A stretch of DNA of 64,000 bases. Origin: Campylobacterota bacterium (GTDB taxonomy: Bacteria > Bdellovibrionota > Bacteriovoracia > Bacteriovoracales > Bacteriovoracaceae). Location: positions 1 to 64,000 of the forward strand of contig QNFX01000006.1 of assembly GCA_003650125.1 (NCBI GenBank), in the 5' to 3' direction. The translations under genes and the position numbers were made by a program. The notes beneath the pieces were generated by a model that did not search any database, was not told the DNA's origin, and saw nothing but the letters and a program-made list of their open reading frames with translations. This document shows, piece after piece, positions 28,600-35,102 of the stretch (position 1 is its first letter; the number at the start of each line of letters is the position of its first letter).

Positions 28600-29448
28600 G
28601 TGGGACTTAGAATTAATACCAATGTGGCCTCTTTAAACTCCCAAAGACACTTGGGGAAGACAAGACTGGCATTAGAAAAAACTCTGGAAAAATTATCGTC
28701 AGGTAGTAGGATCAATCGATCTGGTGACGATGCTGCAGGATTGGCAATCTCAGAAAACCTCAGGGCCCAGATTAGAGGTCTTGGGCAGGCAGAAAGAAAT
28801 GCTGAAGATGGAATTTCTTTGGTACAAATTGCAGAGGGTGGATTAGCAGAGCATTCTAATATCTTAATTAGACTGCGAGAACTTGCCGTGCAAGCTGCTT
28901 CGGATACTGTCTCTAATACGGAGAGGAAATTTCTCAATATTGAATTTGAGCAACTTCTTGAGGAGATGGATCGGATTGCCAATTCTACTGAATTTAACCG
29001 TGTACCTCTTCTAAATGGAACAGGGGCAGTATTTGATATTCAGGTGGGAACAAGAAACGATCCCTTAGTGGATAGAATTACTTTCGATGCTGGCAGCGCA
29101 GATGTAAATACTTCTGCTCTTGGACTTAATCTTGCCTCAGTTTTGGATAAGATTTCGGCACAAAATTCGCTAGCGACAATAGATGATTCAATTTTATCAG
29201 TTAACGGTATGAGAGCAAACTTTGGTGCTATGCAGAGCCGGTTGCAATCTACGATCAACAGCATTCAGATCAGTAGAGAGAACTTGTCCGCTGCTAAATC
29301 TAGAGTTCAAGACGCAGACATAGCGAAAGAAACAGCTGAGTTAACTAGATATAATATTTTATACAATGCGGGAACTGCAGTTCTGGCACAAGCGAATAAT
29401 ACGTCTAGAAATGCATTATCACTGATAAATGCATCGACTAACATGTAG
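28600..29448 (+). CDS. fliC: Flagellin
   Basis: 282 residues starting at GTG, with a near-perfect AAGGAGGA at 28588-28595. The N-terminal D0/D1 part reads MGLRINTNVASLNSQRHLGK, then LEKLSSGSRINRSGDDAAGLAISENL, and the C-terminal part ends ETAELTRYNILYNAGTAVLAQAN then ALSLIN. Almost no variable D2/D3 region is present, so this is a minimal flagellin. It polymerises outside the cell into the filament after type III export. A candidate sigma-28 promoter precedes it. A decayed second copy follows at 29579. No other flagellar structural genes are nearby. Confidence 0.97.
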   Translation: MGLRINTNVASLNSQRHLGKTRLALEKTLEKLSSGSRINRSGDDAAGLAISENLRAQIRGLGQAERNAEDGISLVQIAEGGLAEHSNILIRLRELAVQAASDTVSNTERKFLNIEFEQLLEEMDRIANSTEFNRVPLLNGTGAVFDIQVGTRNDPLVDRITFDAGSADVNTSALGLNLASVLDKISAQNSLATIDDSILSVNGMRANFGAMQSRLQSTINSIQISRENLSAAKSRVQDADIAKETAELTRYNILYNAGTAVLAQANNTSRNALSLINASTNM

Positions 29449-29450
29449 AT

Positions 29451-29510
29451 AGAGTGATTTTTGCAATGGATATTTAAAAAAAAATCACTTAATCCTGCAC
29501 AGAGTGATTT
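29451..29510 (+). repeat. Short repeats after flagellin
   Basis: AGTGATTTTT (29453-29462) and AAAAATCACT (29480-29489) form a 10-base inverted repeat just after the flagellin stop; without a following T tract it is a weak terminator candidate. AGAGTGATTT also recurs directly at 29451 and 29501, 50 bases apart, which may be a footprint of the duplication that produced the second flagellin copy. Confidence 0.5.
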
Positions 29511-29578
29511 GTAAGTAAAAAATTTTATACAACTGATTCTAATTTTTTTCAGGAGGTAGATAAAAGGATATTAAATAA

Positions 29579-29885
29579 ATGGGCCTTTTTCGAGTAAGTA
29601 TCAAATATTTTAATTAGAATGAGGGAGTTATCTATGCAAGCATCATCTGACATCATAGGTAATATTGAATTTCATAATGATCCTATGCTTGCTCGAGCTT
29701 ATTGGAGTGGATCCAGGATATCTTCTGGACAAACTTTAAGAATTAAAAATGGCACACAAATAATTATTGATAAGGTCTATGAGACAGCTGAACTAGAGAA
29801 AAGTAATATTTTATATCAAACGAAAACTTTTATTTTGGTCCAGAGTAATGCCTATCCAAGCATTGCTCTAAGACCGATTGGATAG
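29579..29885 (+). pseudogene. Decayed second flagellin copy
   Basis: A flagellin relic. AGGAGGT (29551-29557) is a perfect ribosome-binding site ahead of ATG 29579, which begins MGLFRVS and then stops at a TAG around 29615-29617. One frame over, from 29601, the sequence reads SNILIRMRELSMQASSD, matching flagellin SNILIRLRELAVQAASD residue by residue. After an unrelated or highly diverged middle, ETAELEKSNILYQTKTFILVQSNA aligns with the flagellin C-terminus. So the start, one internal helix and the C-terminal helix survive, while most of the D1 domain is gone and a frameshift separates start from body. An 88-residue ORF could still be translated from ATG 29619; it has only a GAG-poor upstream region. 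Confidence 0.8.
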
Positions 29886-29900
29886 GTTGTATAAAATTCA

Positions 29901-29940
29901 TGTCCTTTGCTTTGAATAAAGCAAGGGCATTTTTTCTTTT
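29901..29940 (+). terminator. Intrinsic terminator after the flagellin relic
   Basis: TGTCCTTTGCTTT pairs with AAAGCAAGGGCA (one bulged base) around GAAT, then T-rich sequence from 29930. It ends the flagellin region before the epimerase-like gene. Confidence 0.75.
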
Positions 29941-29984
29941 TAAGACTTCTCTTTAGCGTTTATAATTGTAAAGAGAGGTTTAAA

Positions 29985-30947
29985 ATGGCAAATGATCACA
30001 AAACGATTCTCATCCTGGGAGCTTCTTCCTTTTTAGGATCTAATCTAGCAAAATTTTTAAAATCAAATTTCAAAGTTATTGGAACATATCATGGAAGTCC
30101 AGTGAATATTCCTGGCGTTTTTACTTTCCCTATGGATATTTTTAATCGAGATGAGTGCCAACTTGCCTTTCACAATTTTCGGCCAGATTTTACCATTTTT
30201 TGTGCAGGTATTTCCTCTCTTAATGAATGTGCCAAAGAAAAGAGAATGGCGGAACTTTTAAATACAAATGGTTTGATCTATCCCACGGAATTTTGTCACC
30301 GTTATAAATCCAGAATAATTTATCTTTCGAGTTCAGATGTTTTTTCAGGGTCAAAGGATGAATATAGAGAGATTGATCTTTCGGATTCTCATACGGTGCT
30401 TGGAAAAACACAATCTGCGGGTGAGTTTTATTTAGAAAAAAACTCACTTGATTATTTAATATTTAGAACGTGCCAACTTTATGGTCGAGATTTTATGACA
30501 GGGGGATCAAATTATTTTGAATATATGCAAGAGATGCTTATAAAAGGAAGAGAGATTTCTTGCGATGAACTTACTAGCTATGGACATTTAGATATTAACT
30601 ATCTTGGTATGGTTATAGAGCTAGCAATTAAAAGAAATCTTAAAAACCATTTATTGCAGGTTTGTACCAAGGATATATCCAGCTTTTTTGAGTTTTCTAA
30701 GGCCTATTGTAAGATATTCGGAGAAAACGAAAAGCTTATAAAACGTGGACGATGGAATTTTCCGGTTATTAGAGACTTGGAAAAACCTGAAGATAAAGAG
30801 CGAAAATTTAAAATGATTGTGGAAAACTTGGAAAATTATTTGGATATTACTATGCCAACTATCGCAGAGTCTTTAAGTTATACCTTTAAGCGATTTAAGG
30901 GACAGGAAAGAGATCATTTAGCGGGCAGAATTACGGATAAACTCTGA
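29985..30947 (+). CDS. RmlD/NAD-dependent epimerase-like protein with altered catalytic motif
   Basis: 320 residues. An N-terminal Rossmann fold GASSFLGSNLAKFLK (about residues 11-25) and the strand IIYLSSSDVFSGS match the extended SDR/RmlD sugar-nucleotide reductase group. The expected YxxxK catalytic pair (usually VYGxxKxxGE) reads VLGKTQSAGE here, with Leu for Tyr and Gln for Lys, so normal dehydrogenase chemistry is doubtful. A TATAAT at 29961-29966 may be its -10. It lies after the flagellin genes, so a link to flagellar glycosylation is conceivable but unsupported. The 3' end overlaps the convergent 30918 gene by 30 bases. Confidence 0.78.
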   Translation: MANDHKTILILGASSFLGSNLAKFLKSNFKVIGTYHGSPVNIPGVFTFPMDIFNRDECQLAFHNFRPDFTIFCAGISSLNECAKEKRMAELLNTNGLIYPTEFCHRYKSRIIYLSSSDVFSGSKDEYREIDLSDSHTVLGKTQSAGEFYLEKNSLDYLIFRTCQLYGRDFMTGGSNYFEYMQEMLIKGREISCDELTSYGHLDINYLGMVIELAIKRNLKNHLLQVCTKDISSFFEFSKAYCKIFGENEKLIKRGRWNFPVIRDLEKPEDKERKFKMIVENLENYLDITMPTIAESLSYTFKRFKGQERDHLAGRITDKL

Positions 30948-31433
30948 GAGATAGTGGCGAACCATACTATCTAGTTCTAAGTCTTCGCCCTGAAATTTCC
31001 AACTGATATTATTAAAAGACCCTACATGTGCCCTTATTTCATGGAAGGGATCATCACCTTGTCCTGGGGAATTGAGCCTTGGGGTATAGAAATTTTTTCC
31101 ACTGGCCATAAATCCTACGGTGATTAAGTCATTGGTCTTACGGGAAAAAACTAATCTTAAAGAGTTTCTAAAAAGCATAAAGTCATTGATGGTATTGGAA
31201 ATCTTAAAGATCTTTATTTGAGAGTGTCCGCTTTGGTCACTACGGTATTCATTGAATTTTGCGACATAGTATTCAACCTGATCCCTTAGCTGATTCATAA
31301 AATCAATAGAGGATTCCTCTAAAAGGTGGACAGGGTTTAGATGATCATCGATATGAACTACTCCAGACTCATCCATATTGAGCTCTTCGAGTGCCAGATT
31401 TTCTATCCATGAAGTTGTGAGGCCTTTTTCCAT
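30918..31433 (-). CDS. Unknown cytoplasmic protein, possibly leaderless
   Basis: 171 residues, no signal peptide or membrane segment, acidic N-terminus. Central stretches such as IKIFKISNTINDFMLFRNSLRLVFSRKTNDLITVGFM look like alternating strand and helix. I recognise no family. There is no Shine-Dalgarno before ATG 31433. Instead a perfect -35 (TTGACA) and a CACAAT -10 place the transcription start at or next to the ATG, so the mRNA may be leaderless. Divergent from the Tad pilus locus. Confidence 0.7.
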   Translation of the reverse strand: MEKGLTTSWIENLALEELNMDESGVVHIDDHLNPVHLLEESSIDFMNQLRDQVEYYVAKFNEYRSDQSGHSQIKIFKISNTINDFMLFRNSLRLVFSRKTNDLITVGFMASGKNFYTPRLNSPGQGDDPFHEIRAHVGSFNNISWKFQGEDLELDSMVRHYLSEFIRNSAR

Positions 31434-31439
31434 AATTAA

Positions 31440-31468
31440 ATTGTGAAGGGGACTTGGATTCTTGTCAA
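31440..31468 (-). promoter_or_regulatory. Promoter of the 30918-31433 gene
   Basis: On the minus strand TTGACA (31468-31463) and CACAAT (31445-31440) are 17 bases apart; only six bases separate the -10 from the ATG at 31433. The -35 lies in one arm of a 10-base inverted repeat shared with the plus-strand promoter at 31516. Confidence 0.6.
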
Positions 31469-31521
31469 ATGAAAGGGCCCTACCCAGGTAAAAAGATATG
31501 GTTTCCGCCCGTCATTTGACA
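31463..31521. repeat. 10-base inverted repeat carrying two divergent -35 boxes
   Basis: TGTCAAATGA (31463-31472) and TCATTTGACA (31512-31521) are perfect inverted copies 39 bases apart. Each contains a consensus TTGACA reading outward, one toward the 31433 gene and one toward the Tad locus side. A shared regulator or simply two similar promoters would both explain it. Confidence 0.55.
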
Positions 31522-31543
31522 GGTGGCCGCGATAGATAATTAT
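31516..31543 (+). promoter_or_regulatory. Candidate promoter for a structured leader or small RNA
   Basis: TTGACA (31516-31521) with AATTAT (31538-31543) 16 bases later. The -35 is perfect and the -10 only fair. No ORF of note begins before 31915, so its product would be a long leader for the pilin gene or a separate small RNA beginning near 31550. Confidence 0.4.
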
Positions 31544-31552
31544 TTTAGGCTT

Positions 31553-31690
31553 CTCACTTCAGTTCTCCCTAGGGAGAAAGGTGAGCTTGCACACCATAAT
31601 CAGGGATCGCTCCATAAAATCACTTGTAGGGGCGAAACACGTTTTCGTTTTCACCGGGTAAAACCCAAGATCATTATAACAAATAATTTT
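31553..31690 (+). other. Possible structured non-coding RNA region
   Basis: Within the roughly 480-base gap 31434-31914. CTCAC (31553-31557) pairs with GTGAG (31581-31585), enclosing TTCTCC-CTAG-GGAGAA (31563-31578). GGTG (31580-31583) can instead pair with CACC (31592-31595), so two folds exclude each other. Further on, CGAAA-CACGT-TTTCG and GGG-TAAAA-CCC add small hairpins. I match it to no known riboswitch, SRP RNA, 6S RNA or tRNA. The rest of the gap holds only the promoters listed. Confidence 0.35.
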
Positions 31691-31768
31691 TAATATGGCG
31701 TCGAAAATAAACTAAATCAGTTCGTCTTTATAGGCATTAAATTCAATAAAAACGGATAGTTGCCCTTA

Positions 31769-31797
31769 TTGCTACGCATAACTAACCGAGTTATAAT
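31769..31797 (+). promoter_or_regulatory. Likely promoter of the flp pilin gene
   Basis: TTGCTA (31769-31774) and a perfect TATAAT (31792-31797) are 17 bases apart, giving a leader of about 110 bases before ATG 31915. This is the best promoter candidate for the Tad locus. Confidence 0.6.
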
Positions 31798-31914
31798 ATT
31801 ACATAGGGAAATGAACAAAGGAAAAAAGCAAATTGCTAAGTTATTAAAAATTCAAGGTTATGCGGGAAAATTCCGAATGTTAATCCAATCAGATTTTCCT
31901 GTAGGAGTGTGCCC

Positions 31915-32103
31915 ATGAAAAAGATATGGGAATATCTTAAGAACGAAGAAGGTCAAACTTCCACTGAATATATCCTTTTAGTGGCGGTAGTGGCGCTTAT
32001 TGTTTTCAAGTTCAAAGATGTTGCGACTGAAAAACTTGGCAAAATTACTGAAGGTGTTTTCTCTAATGCAGAGAACTTTGTTGATGAAATGGGAAACCCC
32101 TAA
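31915..32103 (+). CDS. flp: Flp-type major pilin
   Basis: 62 residues from ATG 31915; TAGGAG (31902-31907) is correctly spaced for it, while the in-frame GTG at 31909 is too close to that site. A short charged leader ends in EEG, followed by QTSTEYILLVAVVALIVF. This is the Flp signature: cleavage after Gly, Glu at mature position 5 and Tyr at 6, then a hydrophobic helix. The mature pilin would be about 50 residues, as in type IVb Flp pili. It is the first gene of the Tad locus and is followed by a possible attenuating hairpin. Confidence 0.93.
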   Translation: MKKIWEYLKNEEGQTSTEYILLVAVVALIVFKFKDVATEKLGKITEGVFSNAENFVDEMGNP

Positions 32104-32135
32104 GAATCTCAGAGATTTTCTTCAGTTTTCTTTTG
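32102..32135 (+). terminator. Possible attenuator after flp
   Basis: AAGAATCT and AGATTTTCTT (about 32102-32122) can pair, with a small bulge, and are followed by T-rich sequence to 32135. A partial terminator here would let the major pilin be made in excess over downstream assembly proteins. The hairpin is weak. Confidence 0.35.
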
Positions 32136-32212
32136 TTAAGAGAGTTGCTTTCTAAGCTTGGGAAGAATATACCTGTCTGTCCTTTTATCCTAGATTTAAC
32201 TACTCTAAAAAT

Positions 32213-32428
32213 ATGAAGTTTTTAAAGACCAAAAAAGGCCAGGCCCTTTTGGAGTATATTCTTATATTTGGAATGATGAGTTTTGTGGCCATGAGTTTTG
32301 TTAAGGCCATTTCAACTTTTATGAGTAATTCTACGGGATCACTATCCTATTCTCTCACTCAAAAATTGACCACTGGTAGTTGTGCAAGAAACTGTTTCTA
32401 CAGCGCCTACGGAAATGGGGTTCAATAA
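32213..32428 (+). CDS. Second Flp-type pilin-like protein
   Basis: 71 residues. MKFLKTKKG then QALLEYILIFGMMSFVAMSF gives the same Gly-cleavage, Glu+5, Tyr+6 pattern as Flp. The C-terminal part is longer and contains two cysteines (SCARNCFYS), absent from the first pilin, which could form a disulphide outside the cytoplasm. No Shine-Dalgarno is clear. Its stop overlaps the start of the peptidase gene (TAATG). Possibly a minor pilin. Confidence 0.85.
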   Translation: MKFLKTKKGQALLEYILIFGMMSFVAMSFVKAISTFMSNSTGSLSYSLTQKLTTGSCARNCFYSAYGNGVQ

Positions 32429-32928
32429 TGCCTCTGGGGGGTTACATATTCTTAGGCATTGAACTACTCATTGTTGGCTATATCGATTTCACTAAAAAAA
32501 AGATTTCAAATGTTTGGCCAATTTTAAATTTCCTCATATTTATTGTAGTTGCAATCTTTTTTAGAGATAACTTTTTTGTAGGTTGGGAGCATTTCTTGTT
32601 TCCTCTAGGGATTTTGGCGGTTGGTTTTGTTCTTTTCCTTTTTAAAGTTATGGGCCCAGGGGATAGTAAGTTTCTTTTTTCCCTTTTTCTACTGCTTCCC
32701 TTACCTGATCAAAAAATCATGTTTTTATGCCTGATATATATAACTATATCAATCGGTTCAATTTTACTGCTCATGCATCTAATCCAAAATTTTGGTAAAA
32801 TTATTATGGCGTTTAAAACATATAGTTTCGCCCCATTAAAGGGTGCTTTTGGTACTAAATTTTCTTTTGCACCTTTAATATTATTGGCCTGGATTTGGTA
32901 CGGATGGAAAATAGACATTTTAAACTAG
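32428..32928 (+). CDS. cpaA: Prepilin peptidase CpaA/TadV
   Basis: 166 residues when started at ATG 32428, overlapping the pilin stop; a longer ORF start at 32380 lies inside that pilin gene and is rejected. Several membrane helices. The two aspartates of the family's catalytic pair are Asp20 (GYIDFTKKKISN) and Asp79 (MGPGDSKF, the GxGD-type motif). It cleaves the leader of Flp and TadE-like prepilins at the cytoplasmic face of the inner membrane and lacks the N-methylase domain of PilD, as is normal for this family. The five GQ-type prepilins around it are the likely substrates. Confidence 0.9.
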   Translation: MPLGGYIFLGIELLIVGYIDFTKKKISNVWPILNFLIFIVVAIFFRDNFFVGWEHFLFPLGILAVGFVLFLFKVMGPGDSKFLFSLFLLLPLPDQKIMFLCLIYITISIGSILLLMHLIQNFGKIIMAFKTYSFAPLKGAFGTKFSFAPLILLAWIWYGWKIDILN

Positions 32929-33218
32929 CGGGAAATGAAGGGCAGAGTGCATTGGAATACATTTTACTTCTAATGGTCGTTATTTCTCTAGGTATGACAC
33001 TTTTTAAAAGTGATGTCTTTAAAAATTTTATGGGACCAGATTCAGTGTACTTTGAAACTTTGAGAAAAAGATTTGAGTATACCTATCGTTATGGTTCGCC
33101 TCCAGTTACTGGTACGGAAGAGGGAGACTCCAATGGCTATGCCTCAAGACACGACAGTTATTACAATTCAACTAGGGGACAGACAAGATTTTTTACCCCT
33201 GTGGAATCCTACCCCTAA
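32904..33218 (+). CDS. Third prepilin-like protein (Flp/TadE-related)
   Basis: 104 residues from ATG 32904, overlapping cpaA by 25 bases. A leader of 12 residues ends NEG, then QSALEYILLLMVVISLGMTLF, again with Glu+5 and Tyr+6. The C-terminal 65 residues are hydrophilic and rich in Tyr, Ser and Gly. The hydrophobic segment is pilin-like but the tail is longer than an Flp pilin, so a minor pilin or pseudopilin is likely. Its 3' end overlaps the next gene by 86 bases in another frame, if the start I choose for that gene is right. Confidence 0.78.
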   Translation: MENRHFKLAGNEGQSALEYILLLMVVISLGMTLFKSDVFKNFMGPDSVYFETLRKRFEYTYRYGSPPVTGTEEGDSNGYASRHDSYYNSTRGQTRFFTPVESYP

Positions 33219-33723
33219 TGAAAAAGGGCAATCCACTATTGAATTTTTATTGTCGTTTATTTTTGTTTTTACTTTGATCTTTATGATTTTTAGAATAGGT
33301 GTGACTTTTGCCAACGGTTTTTTAGTTCATTATGCAACTTTTATGGCCTCTAGAACTTATCTGGTAATTGATAACAATAGTAATAGCTCTAGTGGAGGGG
33401 ATCAAAACGCGAGAAATCGTGCCAGCATAGTGTTTGAGCAATTCCCTATGAAAAAGACAATTCCTGGATGGAATTCTTTAATCAAGATTAACCATCCGGG
33501 GTCGGTACCAAACGCATTATTTATCGGGGCATGGAGTGAGTATACTGAAAATTTTGGTATCTCGGATATAGTAGGTGGAATAAAGCCTGTGGCCCTTCGA
33601 TCAGAATCTTTTTTAGGAAGAGAGCCGACGCGGGCAAACTGTCTCGAAAGAATTTGTCGGGCAATGGAAGAGGTCGGTGGTGATTGTAATGTCCATACTA
33701 CCTTCTTTGATAATGGGTGCTAG
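33133..33723 (+). CDS. TadE-like pseudopilin
   Basis: 196 residues from ATG 33133, preceded by GAGGGAGA (33119-33126); the longer ORF start at 33073 has no comparable site. An unusually long leader of about 32 residues ends NEKG, then QSTIEFLLSFIFVFTLIFMIF, the GQxxxE motif with Phe+6. The exported part has four cysteines near its C-terminus (NCLERIC, GGDCN, NGC). TadE-like proteins are processed by the Tad prepilin peptidase and help assemble Flp pili. Its stop is two bases ahead of the next pseudopilin gene. Confidence 0.82.
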   Translation: MAMPQDTTVITIQLGDRQDFLPLWNPTPNEKGQSTIEFLLSFIFVFTLIFMIFRIGVTFANGFLVHYATFMASRTYLVIDNNSNSSSGGDQNARNRASIVFEQFPMKKTIPGWNSLIKINHPGSVPNALFIGAWSEYTENFGISDIVGGIKPVALRSESFLGREPTRANCLERICRAMEEVGGDCNVHTTFFDNGC

Positions 33724-33725
33724 TT

Positions 33726-34223
33726 ATGAAAAAACTAAAAAACAATAAGGGTCAGGCAGTATTTGAGTTTATTGTTTTTTTGCCTTTTTTTCTTATTTTA
33801 CTTTCGGTCTTAGTTACTATGGGTGGTGCCATAAATGGTTCAATCAATCAAAATAAGGCAGTAAGAGGATATTTCTATTATCTGGTAAAAAATAATTCCA
33901 CTCTTCCTCCGGCCGAGGATCTAAATGCTTTGAAGGGGGCCGTCTCAGGTATAGGAATGTATTCAATTGGTTGGAGAGATTATTCCGCTGGTAATACCCC
34001 TTTTGGCCCTTGTTATAGGCTCCTGTCTTTTGCCACCGGGGGGGAGAAACGAGAAGAAAATTGTGGCGATAAAATGCTAGGAGCGGAAGGGATATCCACA
34101 TTTGTAAAAGTATTCAGTGTTTATGGGGTTTGTTCTTCATCTTATTTTGTGGGACCCTCAGGAAATATGGAACTTAATCCCCTAGTGAATACCTCCATTT
34201 CTGGTGATTGTAGTATTCGGTAG
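33726..34223 (+). CDS. TadE/TadF-like pseudopilin
   Basis: 165 residues from ATG 33726, two bases after the previous stop; a GTG at 33717 is a possible alternative. Short leader MKKLKNNKG, then QAVFEFIVFLPFFLILLSVLV with Glu+5 and Phe+6. The exported domain is about 140 residues with four cysteines (GPCYR, ENCGD, GVCSS, GDCS), probably disulphide-bonded. Fifth prepilin of the locus. There is no separate TadG-like von Willebrand protein in the window. Confidence 0.82.
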   Translation: MKKLKNNKGQAVFEFIVFLPFFLILLSVLVTMGGAINGSINQNKAVRGYFYYLVKNNSTLPPAEDLNALKGAVSGIGMYSIGWRDYSAGNTPFGPCYRLLSFATGGEKREENCGDKMLGAEGISTFVKVFSVYGVCSSSYFVGPSGNMELNPLVNTSISGDCSIR

Positions 34224-34299
34224 AATGTTCCTTTTAATCCCACAAAATTTTAGAATTTGATAAAATAAAAAGGCAAATACAGCGTTCTTAGGAAAGGCC

Positions 34300-35100
34300 A
34301 TGAATACTCGAGCATTTACTTTAGCATTAGTTATATCTCTTATCGCAATGTTTATGGTGTACACCTACATGGAGGACCAAAAGGCCGCCATGATTAAACG
34401 ATACGGAACGGAGAGTTCGGTAGTAGTTGCGAAGGTTAATATTAAAGAACTGGAACTTATTGATGATTCTAAAATTCAAGTTAAAAGTGTTCCGCAAAGT
34501 TTTTTGCAACCTGGACATTTTAAATCGATGAAAGAATTAGAAAATACGATCGCGACAGTTCCGATTCTGAAAGGTGAACAGGTAACTAAACCACGAGTTA
34601 CTTATCCAGGAGCAAAAACGGGTCTTGCAAGACAGGTTAGTATTGGAAAAAGAGCTATGGCCATAACGGTAACAGAAAACCAGGCCGTTTCAAAACTAAT
34701 CAGGCCTGGAGATCGAATAGATGTCTTAGTGGCAATGGATTATGCGGCGGGGAGAAAAGATAAACAAAAAATTGTAACAGTTTTGCAAGATGTTTTAGTT
34801 TTATCAACGGGACTTTCGATGACTAATGAAATCCCCTTAATCGGTATCAAAACTCCAAGTGTAATCAGAAAAATGAATCTTAATACTTATACTCGATATA
34901 ACACGATTACTTTGGAGCTAGACCCTTTTCAAGTACAAAAGCTCACCCATATTCTGACCTTTTCTGGTAGGCAACCTATTCTTACCTTAAGAAATAATAG
35001 TGATAAAAATATAGTGGCAATCCGAGGTACCGGTCTATTTGATATTTTAGGTGGGGATTCGAGTGAAGCGAAGGTCTTCTTTAAAGAGAGATATAAATAG
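34300..35100 (+). CDS. cpaB: Flp pilus assembly protein CpaB/RcpC
   Basis: 266 residues. One N-terminal membrane segment (about 5-23) is followed by a SAF-like domain starting VVVAKVNIKELELIDDSKIQ (about 42-110), then the CpaB core: RAMAITVTENQAVSKLIRPGDRIDVLV, and TITLELDPFQVQKLTHILTF near residue 205. CpaB sits in the periplasm with the secretin and stabilises it. AGGAAAG (34289-34295) precedes the ATG. Two bases separate it from cpaC. Confidence 0.92.
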   Translation: MNTRAFTLALVISLIAMFMVYTYMEDQKAAMIKRYGTESSVVVAKVNIKELELIDDSKIQVKSVPQSFLQPGHFKSMKELENTIATVPILKGEQVTKPRVTYPGAKTGLARQVSIGKRAMAITVTENQAVSKLIRPGDRIDVLVAMDYAAGRKDKQKIVTVLQDVLVLSTGLSMTNEIPLIGIKTPSVIRKMNLNTYTRYNTITLELDPFQVQKLTHILTFSGRQPILTLRNNSDKNIVAIRGTGLFDILGGDSSEAKVFFKERYK

Positions 35101-35102
35101 AT

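Noticed and set aside
28581-28982. 133-residue minus-strand ORF over the flagellin start
   Set aside because: Antisense to the conserved D0/D1 region of flagellin; its length follows from the flagellin codons.
29619-29885. Independent new small gene of 88 residues
   Set aside because: Its two halves align with flagellin segments, and the homology begins upstream of its ATG in the same frame, so a flagellin relic explains it better.
31434-31914. tRNA, 6S RNA, SRP RNA or CRISPR in the large gap
   Set aside because: No cloverleaf, no SRP tetraloop consensus, no 6S-type long bulged hairpin and no spaced repeats; only the listed promoters and hairpins were seen.
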